From Dyadobacter sp. CECT 9275 (GTDB lineage: Bacteria; Bacteroidota; Bacteroidia; Cytophagales; Spirosomataceae): a DNA stretch of 64,000 bases. Positions within the stretch are counted from its first letter, which is position 1, and the number at the start of each line of letters is the position of its first letter. The stretch covers positions 276,001-340,000 of the forward strand of contig NZ_CAJRAF010000001.1 in the NCBI RefSeq assembly GCF_907164905.1, read 5' to 3'. The position numbers and the translations under genes are program-made. Under the pieces are notes generated by a model. That model saw only the letters and a program-made list of their open reading frames with translations. It was not told where the DNA came from and searched no databases. Below are positions 9,015-19,485 of the stretch, one piece after another.

Positions 9015-9620
9015 ATGGCACGTTACACAGGTCCCAAATCAAAGATAGCAAGACGTTACGGAGAACCCATTATGGGCCCGAGCAAAGCGTTGGCTAAGAA
9101 GAATTACCCTCCGGGAGTTCACGGAAAGGGTCGCCGGTCTAAGAAATCGGAGTATGCTTTACAACTGATGGAAAAGCAGAAAGTGAAGTTTATCTATGGT
9201 ATATTGGAAAGACAGTTCCGCAATCTTTTTGAGAAAGCAGCTGTTAAGGAAGGTATCACCGGGGAGAACTTACTTAAATATTGCGAAGCCCGCCTTGATA
9301 ACACCGTTTATCGTTTGGGTATTGCGCCAACCAGGCGTGCTGCACGCCAGCTGGTAGCACACAAGCATATCCTTGTGGATGGTGAGATCGTTAACATTCC
9401 TTCTTATTCATTACGTCCCGGTCAGATTGTTACAGTTCGTGAGAAATCAAAATCTCTCGAAGCGGTTACAGACAGCCTTGCAGGTCACAGTGCTAAAGGG
9501 TTTAACTGGCTGGAATGGGATGGACAGCAACTCAGCGGTAAATTTGTTACATTCCCAGAGCGTGAGCAAATTCCGGAGAATATCAACGAGCAGTTAATCG
9601 TTGAATTGTACTCGAAATAA
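9015..9620 (+). CDS. rpsD: 30S ribosomal protein S4
   Basis: Encodes 201 residues starting [18 protein letters not shown]. The S4 RNA-binding domain is seen in [20 protein letters not shown] (about residues 92-111) followed by [13 protein letters not shown]4 nucleates 16S rRNA folding and, in E. coli, represses the alpha operon. A hairpin with a short T run follows it before rpoA. Confidence 0.98.
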   Translation: MARYTGPKSKIARRYGEPIMGPSKALAKKNYPPGVHGKGRRSKKSEYALQLMEKQKVKFIYGILERQFRNLFEKAAVKEGITGENLLKYCEARLDNTVYRLGIAPTRRAARQLVAHKHILVDGEIVNIPSYSLRPGQIVTVREKSKSLEAVTDSLAGHSAKGFNWLEWDGQQLSGKFVTFPEREQIPENINEQLIVELYSK

Positions 9621-9641
9621 TAATCTTCATAATTTATTACG

Positions 9642-9669
9642 GCACGTCTCGTTTACGAGGCGTGCTTTT
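9642..9669 (+). terminator. Hairpin with short T run between rpsD and rpoA (possible attenuator)
   Basis: Arms GCACGTCTCG (9642-9651) and CGAGGCGTGC (9656-9665) pair over ten positions, one of them G-U, around a four-base loop and are followed by TTTT. This could terminate part of the ribosomal transcript or act as an attenuator ahead of rpoA. A Shine-Dalgarno-like AAAGGAG at 9738-9744 lies eight bases before the rpoA ATG, unusual for this phylum. Confidence 0.55.
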
Positions 9670-9752
9670 GGCCGGAAACGGCTATTTTGCGATCGCAAAG
9701 GTAACGGTAGCGTGATCAACTATCATTTACTACTATAAAAGGAGCAAGGACT

Positions 9753-10742
9753 ATGTCAATATTAGCTTTCCAAATGCCTGATAAGGTCGTCATGGAAAAA
9801 GCAGACGACTTTCATGGGTTGTTTGAGTTTAAACCTTTAGAGAAAGGATACGGCGTAACGATCGGAAATGCGTTGCGCAGAATACTCCTTTCATCTTTGG
9901 AAGGTTATGCCATCACGAGTGTAAAGTTTCCTGGGGTCCTTCACGAATTCTCTTCCATTGAAGGTATCGTTGAGGATGTAACGGAAATTATCCTGAACCT
10001 GAAAATGGTTCGTTTTAAAAAAGTCTCAGATTTGAGCGAAAGTCGGATCGTAGTAAATCTTAAAAATGTATCGGTGATCACAGCAGGTGACATTGGTAAA
10101 TTTACCAACGCTTTCGAAGTATTAAATCCAGAGCTTGTTATTTGTCATATTGATGACAACAAGGAGTTTGAAATGGAACTTCTGTTGGATAAAGGAAGAG
10201 GATATGTACCGGCAGATGAGCCCAGGGCCAATGAGTTGCCTTTCGGATACATCGCGGTAGATTCTATTTATACTCCGATTAAGAACGTAAAATACAGCGT
10301 TGAAAATACCCGTGTAGAACAACGTACGGATTACGAGCGCCTTCTGATAGACATTCAGACGGATGGATCGATCCATCCGGAAGATGCGCTAAAAGGAGCA
10401 GCGAATATCCTGATTCAACACTTTATGCTTTTCTCTGATCAGACCATGACGTTTGAGAAACAGAAGGCAGAGGAAGATAATCAGGTAGATGAGGAAATGC
10501 TGCGCATGAGAAAACTTCTCAAAACCTCGCTTTCTGAACTTGATCTTTCTGTACGTGCGTACAACTGTTTGAAATCTGCGGATGTTAAATCACTTGGGGA
10601 TTTGGTAAGGCTTGAAATTTCGGATATGATGAAATTCCGTAATTTTGGTAAGAAGTCGCTTACCGAGTTGGAACAGCTGGTTGCTGACAAACAACTCACA
10701 TTTGGAATGGATGTTGCCAAATATCGTTTGGACGAGGATTAA
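9753..10742 (+). CDS. rpoA: DNA-directed RNA polymerase subunit alpha
   Basis: Encodes 329 residues, the normal length. The N-terminal assembly domain includes [20 protein letters not shown] (about residues 27-46), and the C-terminal domain has [20 protein letters not shown], the helix-hairpin-helix fold that contacts UP elements and activators. The subunit dimerises to scaffold beta and beta-prime. It is flanked by rpsD and rplQ as expected. Confidence 0.98.
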   Translation: MSILAFQMPDKVVMEKADDFHGLFEFKPLEKGYGVTIGNALRRILLSSLEGYAITSVKFPGVLHEFSSIEGIVEDVTEIILNLKMVRFKKVSDLSESRIVVNLKNVSVITAGDIGKFTNAFEVLNPELVICHIDDNKEFEMELLLDKGRGYVPADEPRANELPFGYIAVDSIYTPIKNVKYSVENTRVEQRTDYERLLIDIQTDGSIHPEDALKGAANILIQHFMLFSDQTMTFEKQKAEEDNQVDEEMLRMRKLLKTSLSELDLSVRAYNCLKSADVKSLGDLVRLEISDMMKFRNFGKKSLTELEQLVADKQLTFGMDVAKYRLDED

Positions 10743-10816
10743 TTAAATATTCCATCATAAGTATGTATTCTGAAGCGCGTAGTGACGCTGCTCGAAGCAA
10801 CTAAACAAAAAAAATA

Positions 10817-11563
10817 ATGAGACACGGTAAGAAAGATAATCACCTGGGAAGAACCGCATCACACCGCAAGGCGATGTTGTCCAACATGGCGTCTTCATTG
10901 ATTATCCACAAAAGAATTGAAACTACCCTTGCAAAGGCGAAAGAGCTTAGAAAGTATGTTGAGCCTTTGCTGACACGTGCTAAGGAGGATTCTACGCACA
11001 ACAGAAGGGTTGTGTTCTCGTACCTGAATGACAAAGAATCGGTTAAAGAACTTTTCGGAACAGTTTCCGATAAAATTGCTGACCGTCCGGGAGGATATAC
11101 CAGGATTATCAAATTAGGTAATCGTTTGGGAGATGCGGCCGAGGTAGCGCTGATCGAACTGGTTGATTTCAATGATGCATTACTTCTTGCGAATGCAGAT
11201 AAGCCAGCTAAAACACGTCGTAGCCGTCGTGGTGGTAAAAAGGAAGCAGGCGAAGCAGTAGCCGTAGCAGCACCTGCTGTTGAGGCACCTGCCGTTGTTG
11301 CAGACGGAGATGATCTTAAGATTATTGAGGGAATCGGTCCCAAAATTGCTGATTTATTGGTTGAGGGCGGCATCGTAACATTTGCTGATCTTGCAGCGTC
11401 AACTCCTGAGGCTATCCAGGAAATTCTTGATAAAGCAGGACCTCAATACAATGTTCATAACCCATCCACATGGCCAGCTCAGGCACAGCTTGCTGCGGAT
11501 GGCAAATGGGATGAACTGAAAACATTACAGGATGAATTAATCGGTGGTCGTGATAGTGAGTAA
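10817..11563 (+). CDS. rplQ: 50S ribosomal protein L17 with long C-terminal extension
   Basis: Residues 1-125 are standard L17 ([37 protein letters not shown]). The protein then continues to 248 residues, about twice the length of E. coli L17. Residues 130-165 form a basic then Ala/Val/Pro-rich linker, and residues 166-248 form a separate domain opening with a helix-hairpin-helix-like [17 protein letters not shown] and closing with the [11 protein letters not shown] helix. The extension is in frame with no sign of fusion error. A strong terminator follows, closing the ribosomal supercluster. Confidence 0.96.
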   Translation: MRHGKKDNHLGRTASHRKAMLSNMASSLIIHKRIETTLAKAKELRKYVEPLLTRAKEDSTHNRRVVFSYLNDKESVKELFGTVSDKIADRPGGYTRIIKLGNRLGDAAEVALIELVDFNDALLLANADKPAKTRRSRRGGKKEAGEAVAVAAPAVEAPAVVADGDDLKIIEGIGPKIADLLVEGGIVTFADLAASTPEAIQEILDKAGPQYNVHNPSTWPAQAQLAADGKWDELKTLQDELIGGRDSE

Positions 11564-11593
11564 GAAAAAGTTCATCATGGAATTTTAGTAGAA

Positions 11594-11626
11594 GGGGTTA
11601 AACGTTTTTCGTTTAACCCCTTTTTA
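11594..11626 (+). terminator. Intrinsic terminator after rplQ
   Basis: Arms GGGGTTAAACG (11594-11604) and CGTTTAACCCC (11610-11620) are perfectly complementary with a short T-rich loop and are followed by TTTTT. This marks the 3' end of the ribosomal supercluster. Confidence 0.9.
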
Positions 11627-11640
11627 TGAGCTTTATTCCT

Positions 11641-11648
11641 TAATTTTG
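11641..11648 (+). promoter_or_regulatory. Candidate -7 promoter element for carA
   Basis: TAATTTTG fits TAnnTTTG, the Bacteroidota -7 element, 100 bases upstream of the carA ATG and directly after the rplQ terminator. No clear -33 TTG was found at standard spacing. Confidence 0.45.
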
Positions 11649-11747
11649 CACCGCGGAAATTGTAATGAGTGAAAAAGTCTCATAGAATCAGCCAGTTACA
11701 CAGGTAGTTCGAAGTTTAAATCAAAAGGTAAATAACATAAACCAAAT

Positions 11748-12851
11748 ATGAGCCAAAAGAAAGAGGCCTTGCTTTTGCTGGAAGACGGAACAGCATACAG
11801 AGGATTAGCTTTGGGGATTCACGGTACTACAGGTGGAGAAATCTGCTTTAATACCGGTATGACAGGGTATCAGGAAATCTACACTGATCCGTCTTACTAT
11901 GGACAAATTATCGTGAACACCACTTCGCATATCGGTAACTACGGTGTGCAGCTGGAGGATGAAGAGGAATCCGGTTCGGTGAAAATACGAGGAATGGTAT
12001 GTAACACTTTCTCTCCGATTTATTCCCGCTTCACCGCTGATTTCTCTCTTCAGGAATATTTTGAACGAGCGAAGATTGTCGGGATAAGTAACATAGATAC
12101 CCGGCATATTGTACGCCATGTAAGGCAAAAGGGAGTAATGAATGCCATGATCTCCTCTGAAATCCTGGATGAGGCCGAACTGATGGTGGAACTGAAAAAG
12201 GTACCCTCGATGGATGGTTTGGAACTGTCGTCGTTTGTAAGTACCTCGGAGGCGTATTATATGGGAGACGAGGCCAGCAGCAAGTGGAGAGTGGCAGTAA
12301 TGGACTATGGAATCAAGAAAAGTATTCTGAATAACCTTACTTCCAGAGGATGTTATTGTAAAATCTTCCCTGCTCAGACCTCATTTAGTGAAGTGATGGA
12401 CTGGAATCCTGATGGTTTCTTTATTTCTAATGGTCCGGGCGATCCGGCCTCCATGGCCTATGCCGTAGACAATGTGACGAAAATGGTAGAAACCGGAAAA
12501 CCTTTATTCGGAATTTGCCTGGGACACCAGCTTCTGGCACTGTCAAGCGGGATCAACACCTATAAAATGCACCATGGACACAGAGGATTGAACCATCCGG
12601 TAAAAAATCTGATCACGGGGCTGTGTGAAATCACATCTCAAAATCATGGATTTGCGGTAAATCCTGAGGAAATAGAAAGACATCCGGATGTAGAAATTAC
12701 ACATGTGAATCTCAACGATAAGACCATCGAAGGGATTCGTCGTAAGGATTATCCTGCATTTTCTGTGCAGTATCACCCGGAGGCATCACCTGGTCCGCAT
12801 GATTCAAGGTATCTTTTTGATAATTTTACGGAGCTTTTACAAAAAGCCTGA
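11748..12851 (+). CDS. carA: Carbamoyl-phosphate synthase small (glutaminase) subunit
   Basis: Encodes 367 residues. The N-terminal CPSase small domain includes GEICFNTGMTGYQEIYTDPS, and the C-terminal class I glutamine amidotransferase has the nucleophile in LFGICLGHQLLAL and the His-Glu pair in QYHPEASPGP. It releases ammonia from glutamine for carbamoyl phosphate synthesis, feeding pyrimidine and arginine pathways. The large subunit carB is not in the window, so the two subunits are encoded apart. It stands alone between two terminators. Confidence 0.97.
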   Translation: MSQKKEALLLLEDGTAYRGLALGIHGTTGGEICFNTGMTGYQEIYTDPSYYGQIIVNTTSHIGNYGVQLEDEEESGSVKIRGMVCNTFSPIYSRFTADFSLQEYFERAKIVGISNIDTRHIVRHVRQKGVMNAMISSEILDEAELMVELKKVPSMDGLELSSFVSTSEAYYMGDEASSKWRVAVMDYGIKKSILNNLTSRGCYCKIFPAQTSFSEVMDWNPDGFFISNGPGDPASMAYAVDNVTKMVETGKPLFGICLGHQLLALSSGINTYKMHHGHRGLNHPVKNLITGLCEITSQNHGFAVNPEEIERHPDVEITHVNLNDKTIEGIRRKDYPAFSVQYHPEASPGPHDSRYLFDNFTELLQKA

Positions 12852-12860
12852 GTTTAAAAA

Positions 12861-12890
12861 AAATCCTTTCCAAGAGCCGGAAAGGATTTT
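12861..12890. terminator. Bidirectional terminator between carA and the rhodanese-thioredoxin gene
   Basis: Arms AAATCCTTTCC (12861-12871) and GGAAAGGATTT (12879-12889) are perfect complements. A T run follows on the plus strand and the A-rich stretch before it gives Ts on the minus strand, so it can serve both convergent genes. Confidence 0.88.
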
Positions 12891-12907
12891 TATTTTGTTA
12901 ACAGATT

Positions 12908-13612
12908 TTAAAGGTTAGAATCAATCCATTTTTTGAAATCACTTTCTTCCATCAGACCGTTTCTGCGCTGAACCAGCTTTCCGTTTTTGTAAAGCAAAAA
13001 GGCGGGGATTTCTTCAATACCCAATTCTTTCGCTATAGCTTTATTGGTATCGTATTGTATGGTTTCAATTTTTGCCTTTGCCTGGTACTCGTTCGTGAGC
13101 TTGTGGATGGTGGGAAGCATTTTCACACACGGCTGGCACCAGGGCGCATAAAAATCAATAAGTACCACATTCTTAGAACGGACCAGCTTCTGGAAGTCGG
13201 AAGAAGTCATTCCCCTGGCCGAAGAAGAGTTGGCCGGAGCCTCCACAAGTTTGCCGGAGGAAGTCCATTTGAGGTATCCCCCCTGCATGTCATAAATCTC
13301 CTTGAAGCCGTTTTCCTTTAAAATTTTTGAAGCAGCGGCACTTCTTGCTCCCGCGAGGCAGTATACAAATACGGGTCTGCTTTTATCCAGCAAGGCAATT
13401 TTCTCGCGGAAAGCTTCATTTTTGTAGTCAATATTCACTGCATTGGCCAAATGGCCTTCCTTGTATTCGCCGGGAGTTCTTACATCCAGCAATTGCGCAT
13501 TTTTATTGTCAGTCAGTTTGGCCTTGAAGGCATCCGTATGAAGCAGGGTTTGTGCCTGACAGTCAATTAGTAGTATAAAAAAAAGAGAGAATAAGATACT
13601 GGCAACTTTCAT
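12908..13612 (-). CDS. Exported rhodanese-thioredoxin fusion protein
   Basis: Encodes 234 residues with an N-terminal signal sequence (about residues 1-21; an LIDC just before the QAQ cleavage site leaves lipoprotein processing possible). Residues 25-125 form a rhodanese domain with LLDVRTPGEY and the active-site cysteine in VYCLAGARSAA (Cys85). Residues 135-234 form a thioredoxin domain with FYAPWCQPC (CxxC at 159-162) and a cis-Pro region EIPAF. The likely role is periplasmic sulfur transfer or disulfide chemistry; the physiological substrate is unknown. It is monocistronic and convergent with carA. Confidence 0.88.
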   Translation of the reverse strand: MKVASILFSLFFILLIDCQAQTLLHTDAFKAKLTDNKNAQLLDVRTPGEYKEGHLANAVNIDYKNEAFREKIALLDKSRPVFVYCLAGARSAAASKILKENGFKEIYDMQGGYLKWTSSGKLVEAPANSSSARGMTSSDFQKLVRSKNVVLIDFYAPWCQPCVKMLPTIHKLTNEYQAKAKIETIQYDTNKAIAKELGIEEIPAFLLYKNGKLVQRRNGLMEESDFKKWIDSNL

Positions 13613-13718
13613 AACAGATGTTAAATAGGATACACGGGTAAATTTACGTTAAAATCCGCTGTGCTGTCATCATCACGATTTTTTTGTGTTATTTTGTACC
13701 GTTAAAGAACATTTATAA

Positions 13719-15008
<1,290 letters not shown>

Positions 15009-15026
15009 TTGAAATTAATCGTAAGA

Positions 15027-15053
15027 AACCGGGGTGTAAAGCTCCGGTTTTTT
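15027..15053 (+). terminator. Terminator after eno
   Basis: AAACCGG and CCGGTTT arms enclose a loop and are followed by a T run (to 15053). This overlaps the start region of the next frame if that began at the TTG at 15052, which argues for the ATG at 15064 instead. Confidence 0.75.
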
Positions 15054-15063
15054 GCTTCCTGGT

Positions 15064-15411
15064 ATGTCGGAATTGAAAAAAAGGCCTGTTTGGGCGTTAC
15101 GTTTCCTGAAGAGTTTTTATCCGGCCACCTTTGTGTTCTGGCTTGTATGGATATTGTTTCTGGATAATAACAATATCAAAGTCGTAATGTCCAACCGAAT
15201 GAAGATGAAGGACCTGGAAAAGGAGAAAGTCATTCTTAAGGAAAAAATAAGCCAGGTGAAAAAAGAACGTAATGAGGTATTCGGCAATCCTAAAATGTTA
15301 GAAAAGTGGGCGCGCGAAAAATTTAAGATGAGAAAACCGAATGAGAAGGTTTATGTAATCGTGGATGAAGATGATAAGCCTGTTGAAAGTAATAAGGACG
15401 ATGCCGAATGA
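15064..15411 (+). CDS. FtsB-like septum formation initiator family protein
   Basis: Encodes 115 residues from the ATG at 15064. There is one membrane segment (about residues 17-35) after a basic N-terminus, then a coiled coil (MKDLEKEKVILKEKISQVKKER), then a conserved FGNPKMLEKWAREKFKMRKP and VIVDED end. This is the architecture of FtsB/DivIC septum formation initiators, which form the FtsQBL division complex. Placement just after eno is also the classic location of ftsB in other bacteria. The gene symbol is left open. Confidence 0.82.
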   Translation: MSELKKRPVWALRFLKSFYPATFVFWLVWILFLDNNNIKVVMSNRMKMKDLEKEKVILKEKISQVKKERNEVFGNPKMLEKWAREKFKMRKPNEKVYVIVDEDDKPVESNKDDAE

Positions 15412-15448
15412 GTAACGGTGTGCTGGTCCCCTAAATAAAATAAAGAAA

Positions 15449-15955
15449 TTGATACGGGTTCTTTTTGTTTGTCTTGGAAATATTTGCCGTTCTCCCATCG
15501 CCGAGGGAGTTTTTTGCGAACTGGTCAAAGAAAGAAATTTAGAAAAATACATTTCCTGTGATTCCGCCGGTACAGCCGCGTATCATACCGGCAGCCTTCC
15601 CGACAGGCGTATGCGCAGCGTAGCCGAAGGGCACGGAATAAAACTCACACATCAGGCCCGGCAGCTTTGCCAGAAAGACTTTGCCGACTTTCATTACCTA
15701 CTGGCCATGGACACCAGTAATTTCGATCATATCAGAAAGGAAAGTTTTAAATATCTGGGATCTTATCTTCCCGAAAGCCAGTTATATTTATACCGGATGT
15801 TTGATCCCGAACGGTTAGGTTCGTCCATTGTTCCGGATCCTTTTTATGACCAGTTACCTGCTTTTGAAGAAGTATACCGGATTGTAAGAAGAAGCGGAAC
15901 GAGTTTCCTGGATTTTCTGATAGAAAAGCATGGATTACAGGGAAACGAAGTTTAG
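15449..15955 (+). CDS. Low-molecular-weight protein-tyrosine phosphatase
   Basis: Encodes 168 residues starting at TTG (15449), because the family N-terminus IRVLFVCLGNICRSP begins at once. The P-loop CLGNICRS holds the nucleophilic Cys and Arg, and the general acid is the Asp in PDPFYDQLPAFEEVY. These enzymes dephosphorylate protein tyrosines and may act on arginine phosphate or small molecules; the target here is unknown. It lies 37 bases after the FtsB-like gene and 35 before gpmI. Confidence 0.92.
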   Translation: MIRVLFVCLGNICRSPIAEGVFCELVKERNLEKYISCDSAGTAAYHTGSLPDRRMRSVAEGHGIKLTHQARQLCQKDFADFHYLLAMDTSNFDHIRKESFKYLGSYLPESQLYLYRMFDPERLGSSIVPDPFYDQLPAFEEVYRIVRRSGTSFLDFLIEKHGLQGNEV

Positions 15956-15990
15956 TCACCGATAGTCAGAACCATTAAAATATTATAAAA

Positions 15991-17523
15991 TTGAGCAAGA
16001 AAGTAATTCTCATCATTATGGACGGCTGGGGCATTGCCAAGGCCGGAGAGGAAAACCGTTCAGCGGTTATAGCGGCCAATACGCCTTTTTACGACGGTAT
16101 TCTGCAAAAGTATCCGCATAGTAAACTGGCCGCGAGTGGCCTTGCCGTAGGGCTTCCGGATGGGCAAATGGGTAATTCGGAAGTAGGACATACCAATCTG
16201 GGAGCGGGCCGGGTGGTATACCAGGATCTTGTCAAGATCAATCTGGCTGTTTCGGAAGGAACATTAGGCCAGGAAAAAGTTTTGCAGGATGCTTTTTCAT
16301 ATGCTAAAACAAGCGGGAAAAAGGTGCATTTCATTGGCCTTGTGTCTGATGGAGGCGTACATTCCCATATTGACCATTTAAAAGGATTGTGCAAGATAGC
16401 CGCAGATAGTGCATTGAGCGAAGTTTTCGTCCATGCCTTTACGGACGGCCGGGATTGTGATCCAAAAAGCGGCCTTGGTTTTCTCCGGGATTTGCAAAAT
16501 ACGATGTCACAAACCACCGGACAAATTGCGAGCATTACGGGCCGATACTACGCCATGGACCGTGACAAACGCTGGGAACGGGTAAAACTTGCTTATGACG
16601 CCATGGTACTCGGAGAGGGAAACCATGTAAAAGCAGACGAACTTCTGAAAGCCGTAGAAACCTCCTATGAAGCGGGAGTAACCGATGAATTTATACATCC
16701 TATTATCGCGACCAGAGAAGACGGCTCGCCAGTTGCAGTGATTGAAGAGGGAGACGTGGTACTCTGCTTTAATTTCCGGACCGACCGTGGACGTGAGATT
16801 ACAGAAGTATTAACACAGCAAGATTTTCACGAGCAGAATATGCATAAGCTTAATCTGCGGTATATCACAATGACCAACTATGACGATACGTTCAAGGGAG
16901 TTGAAGTCATTTTTGATAAAGATAATCTCAACAATACCTTAGGAGAAGTACTGGAGTCGGCGGGTAAAAAGCAGATCAGGATTGCGGAAACTGAGAAATA
17001 CCCCCATGTTACTTTTTTCTTTTCGGGAGGAAGAGAGAAACCTTTTGAAGGGGAAAGCCGTTTGCTCTGTCCGTCGCCCAAGGTTGCAACCTATGACCTG
17101 CAGCCAGAGATGTCGGCTTTCGGAATCAGAGATGCCATTGTACCTGAATTGATAAAAGAAGAGGTTGATTTTGTTTGCCTCAACTTTGCCAATCCAGACA
17201 TGGTGGGGCATACCGGGGTATTTGAAGCAGCAGTAAAGGCTTGTGAAACGGTGGATCAGTGCGTGCAGGCAGTGGTTACAACTGGCCTCGAACATGGATA
17301 TTCATCAATTATCATTGCAGACCATGGCAATTCTGATTACATGAGAAACGATGACGGAACGCCAAATACTGCGCACTCATTAAATCTGGTACCTTGTATT
17401 TTGGTTGACAGTGAATATCAGAAACCTATTCACGACGGGAAACTAGCAGACATAGCCCCCACGATTCTGGATCTGATGGGGATCCCAAAACCGGACGAGA
17501 TGACGGGTGTAAGCATATTGTAA
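15991..17523 (+). CDS. gpmI: 2,3-bisphosphoglycerate-independent phosphoglycerate mutase
   Basis: Encodes 510 residues from a TTG start (15991) giving MSKKVILIIMDGWG. Metal and catalytic motifs of the alkaline-phosphatase superfamily are present: DGWG, GNSEVGHTNLGAGR with the phosphorylated serine, DGRDCDPKSG, NFANPDMVGHTG and ADHGNSD. It interconverts 3- and 2-phosphoglycerate, the step directly before enolase, whose gene lies two genes upstream. A strong terminator follows. Confidence 0.97.
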   Translation: MSKKVILIIMDGWGIAKAGEENRSAVIAANTPFYDGILQKYPHSKLAASGLAVGLPDGQMGNSEVGHTNLGAGRVVYQDLVKINLAVSEGTLGQEKVLQDAFSYAKTSGKKVHFIGLVSDGGVHSHIDHLKGLCKIAADSALSEVFVHAFTDGRDCDPKSGLGFLRDLQNTMSQTTGQIASITGRYYAMDRDKRWERVKLAYDAMVLGEGNHVKADELLKAVETSYEAGVTDEFIHPIIATREDGSPVAVIEEGDVVLCFNFRTDRGREITEVLTQQDFHEQNMHKLNLRYITMTNYDDTFKGVEVIFDKDNLNNTLGEVLESAGKKQIRIAETEKYPHVTFFFSGGREKPFEGESRLLCPSPKVATYDLQPEMSAFGIRDAIVPELIKEEVDFVCLNFANPDMVGHTGVFEAAVKACETVDQCVQAVVTTGLEHGYSSIIIADHGNSDYMRNDDGTPNTAHSLNLVPCILVDSEYQKPIHDGKLADIAPTILDLMGIPKPDEMTGVSIL

Positions 17524-17552
17524 GTCCGTTTACAAAAGCGTATTAATTCTGG

Positions 17553-17586
17553 CAGAGAGCCTTTTCATCGGGCTCTCTGTTTTTTT
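17553..17586 (+). terminator. Terminator after gpmI
   Basis: CAGAGAGCC (17553-17561) pairs perfectly with GGCTCTCTG (17571-17579), followed by seven Ts. Confidence 0.9.
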
Positions 17587-17602
17587 AGCTACAAGCATAG
17601 AA

Positions 17603-18184
17603 ATGGGAATCTTTTCAGTTTTAAGAGCAACTTTACTTTTACTGGTGTCTTTTCTTCTGGTACTGGCAAATACCGGCTGCGACAGCGGGAGTGGTAAAAA
17701 TGAGAAATTAGATAAATACTATGATCTGCAAGGCTTTATCCAAAAACAGGTGACACTCCTGAAAGCTGCAAAACCCACAGTAAATAAACAGGTATCCTTA
17801 AACGGGGAGCAGGAAAAACTGGTTTCAAGGGAGGTGAACTGGGAAAAGGAACTGGAATTGTTTATGCAGGCTGATCTCAATAAGCCCGCGTATGCGCAGA
17901 GCTATGCAGTAAAAAAAGACTCTCTACATATAGCGTATACACTCATTTCGGGAGAGAATCTGCTGGTGAAAAAATTAATAATAAGACTTGATTCGATCAG
18001 TAAGTCCCCTGTTTTAATCGAGGGAGAATTGGAGTCGTCCAACAAGTTATATCAGTCGTATAAGAAAATAAGGATGATCTGTTCACAGGGAAAGATCACC
18101 TCCTATTCAATTGAAGGTTATCAGAAACTAGCGCTGATGGATGCCCAGCCGTTTTCCGTCCAAGTTAAAATCGGTCATTATTGA
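17603..18184 (+). CDS. Conserved lipoprotein of unknown function
   Basis: Encodes 193 residues with a hydrophobic signal segment (residues 5-22) and a cysteine in LVLANTGCDSGSG that fits a loose Bacteroidota lipobox followed by Asp/Ser/Gly. The rest is a mixed alpha/beta sequence without motifs I recognise. It is probably anchored to a membrane facing the periplasm. It stands alone, between the gpmI terminator and a 330-base spacer. I do not assign a function. Confidence 0.75.
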   Translation: MGIFSVLRATLLLLVSFLLVLANTGCDSGSGKNEKLDKYYDLQGFIQKQVTLLKAAKPTVNKQVSLNGEQEKLVSREVNWEKELELFMQADLNKPAYAQSYAVKKDSLHIAYTLISGENLLVKKLIIRLDSISKSPVLIEGELESSNKLYQSYKKIRMICSQGKITSYSIEGYQKLALMDAQPFSVQVKIGHY

Positions 18185-18514
18185 GGGCCGTCTTTCCGTG
18201 TTTAGTAATACCATATTTTGGGTAAACATTACCCATTTTTCTAGTTTGAAACCATCTGGTCCAAAGGAGCTGTTGCCGGAATCACTGACTGCTACTTTTG
18301 GGAGTCCTTTCTTCGAAAATGCCTCAACAGGAGTATTTTCAGGCTTTCTGACTTTATAAAGGAATTTATTACCTCTTCCCTTTTTTCTTTCTGTTCATTG
18401 TGTGGAATGATATTGGTTGTTTAGTCAGCGTATCTGCATCTGTAAAAATGGATCACTGATACGGAAGGTTAATTCTATTATTAAACTAAATCACACCATA
18501 ATTACTAAATACCA
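18185..18514. other. Gene-free spacer
   Basis: No convincing gene, RNA or repeat was found in these 330 bases. A plus-strand frame of 72 codons (18141-18359) overlaps the end of the preceding lipoprotein and has no family resemblance. The last 150 bases are A+T-rich and probably hold the promoter of the next gene, but no clear element was found. Confidence 0.5.
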
Positions 18515-19465
18515 ATGCAACAAGAACAGAAAAACAAACAGAGTATAGCGTGGGCAATGGTAGTTGTCCTGGGTCTAGCAACAGCCATGTTTGGCTATTT
18601 ATTCACTACTCAGAAAAGTGAATTGACACATCAGGAATCCATGGTGGTGGAAAAGGCCAAAGAACTGGCTTCGACGCGATCAAAACTGGATTCGATCTCA
18701 ACCGTACTGGATGCAAAAATTGAGGAGATCGAAAGACTTGGAGGAGATGTAGCAGAATTAACCAAGGTTAGACAGCAGCTGGAAGCAGATAAGGTAGCTT
18801 TCAGTCGTAGCAGAAAAGTTGAAACAGGTAAATATCTGACCAAAATTAAGGAATACGAGAAATTCCTTGTTGAAAAAGACGAAGTTATTGCGCAGTTGCG
18901 ATTGGAAAACGAGCACTTGGTTGCTTCAAACGATTCTCTGACCACGCATGTCGGATCTCTTACTTCTGAAAGAGAAAGATTGGTACAGCGTCAGGCAGAG
19001 TTAACGGATTCGGTAGTAACGTTTACAGCAGCTAACAAGGAACTGTCGGAAAAAGTAAGCCTGGCAGCCGCTTTGAAAGCACAGAATCTGAAAGTTCTGA
19101 CGGTGAATTCCCGAGGAAAAGTGAAAGACAGAGAAGAATACAAGGCGAAGAAAGTGGATAAAATCAAGCTTGTATTTAATCTTCCTGAAAATGCACTGAC
19201 CGCACAAGAGCCTAAGGATATCTTTGTGAGAGTATTGGACCCTCAGGGAGCAGTACTGGCCGATGATGCAACAGGCTCAGGCGAATTCGAAATTAATGGT
19301 GCACCATCCAAATTTACCACACGGGAGTCGGTAGCATATCAAAATAATAACCAAAAGGTTGAAATGCTGTACGACAATTCTTCTCAGTTCCGTCCAGGAA
19401 AGTACAACGTGGAACTTTATGCAGAAGGATATAAAATCGGTGGCGGTAATTTCACCATTAAATAA
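18515..19465 (+). CDS. Membrane-anchored coiled-coil protein with C-terminal beta domain
   Basis: Encodes 316 residues. A membrane segment at about residues 11-28 follows a short cytosolic N-terminus. Residues 30-180 are a long coiled coil rich in Lys, Glu, Ser and Leu. The C-terminal 130 residues look like a beta-sandwich (LVFNLPENALTAQEPKDIFV; GKYNVELYAEGYKIGGGNFT). This architecture is frequent as a conserved hypothetical in Bacteroidota; an envelope structural role is inference only. Confidence 0.78.
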   Translation: MQQEQKNKQSIAWAMVVVLGLATAMFGYLFTTQKSELTHQESMVVEKAKELASTRSKLDSISTVLDAKIEEIERLGGDVAELTKVRQQLEADKVAFSRSRKVETGKYLTKIKEYEKFLVEKDEVIAQLRLENEHLVASNDSLTTHVGSLTSERERLVQRQAELTDSVVTFTAANKELSEKVSLAAALKAQNLKVLTVNSRGKVKDREEYKAKKVDKIKLVFNLPENALTAQEPKDIFVRVLDPQGAVLADDATGSGEFEINGAPSKFTTRESVAYQNNNQKVEMLYDNSSQFRPGKYNVELYAEGYKIGGGNFTIK

Positions 19466-19485
19466 ATACCAGTCTTAATAATAAA

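Noticed and set aside
15052..15063. TTG start for the FtsB-like gene
   Set aside because: It lies inside the eno terminator; the ATG at 15064 gives a normal N-terminus.
18141..18359. 72-codon plus-strand frame after the lipoprotein gene
   Set aside because: It overlaps the end of the lipoprotein gene, has no recognisable motif and an odd composition.
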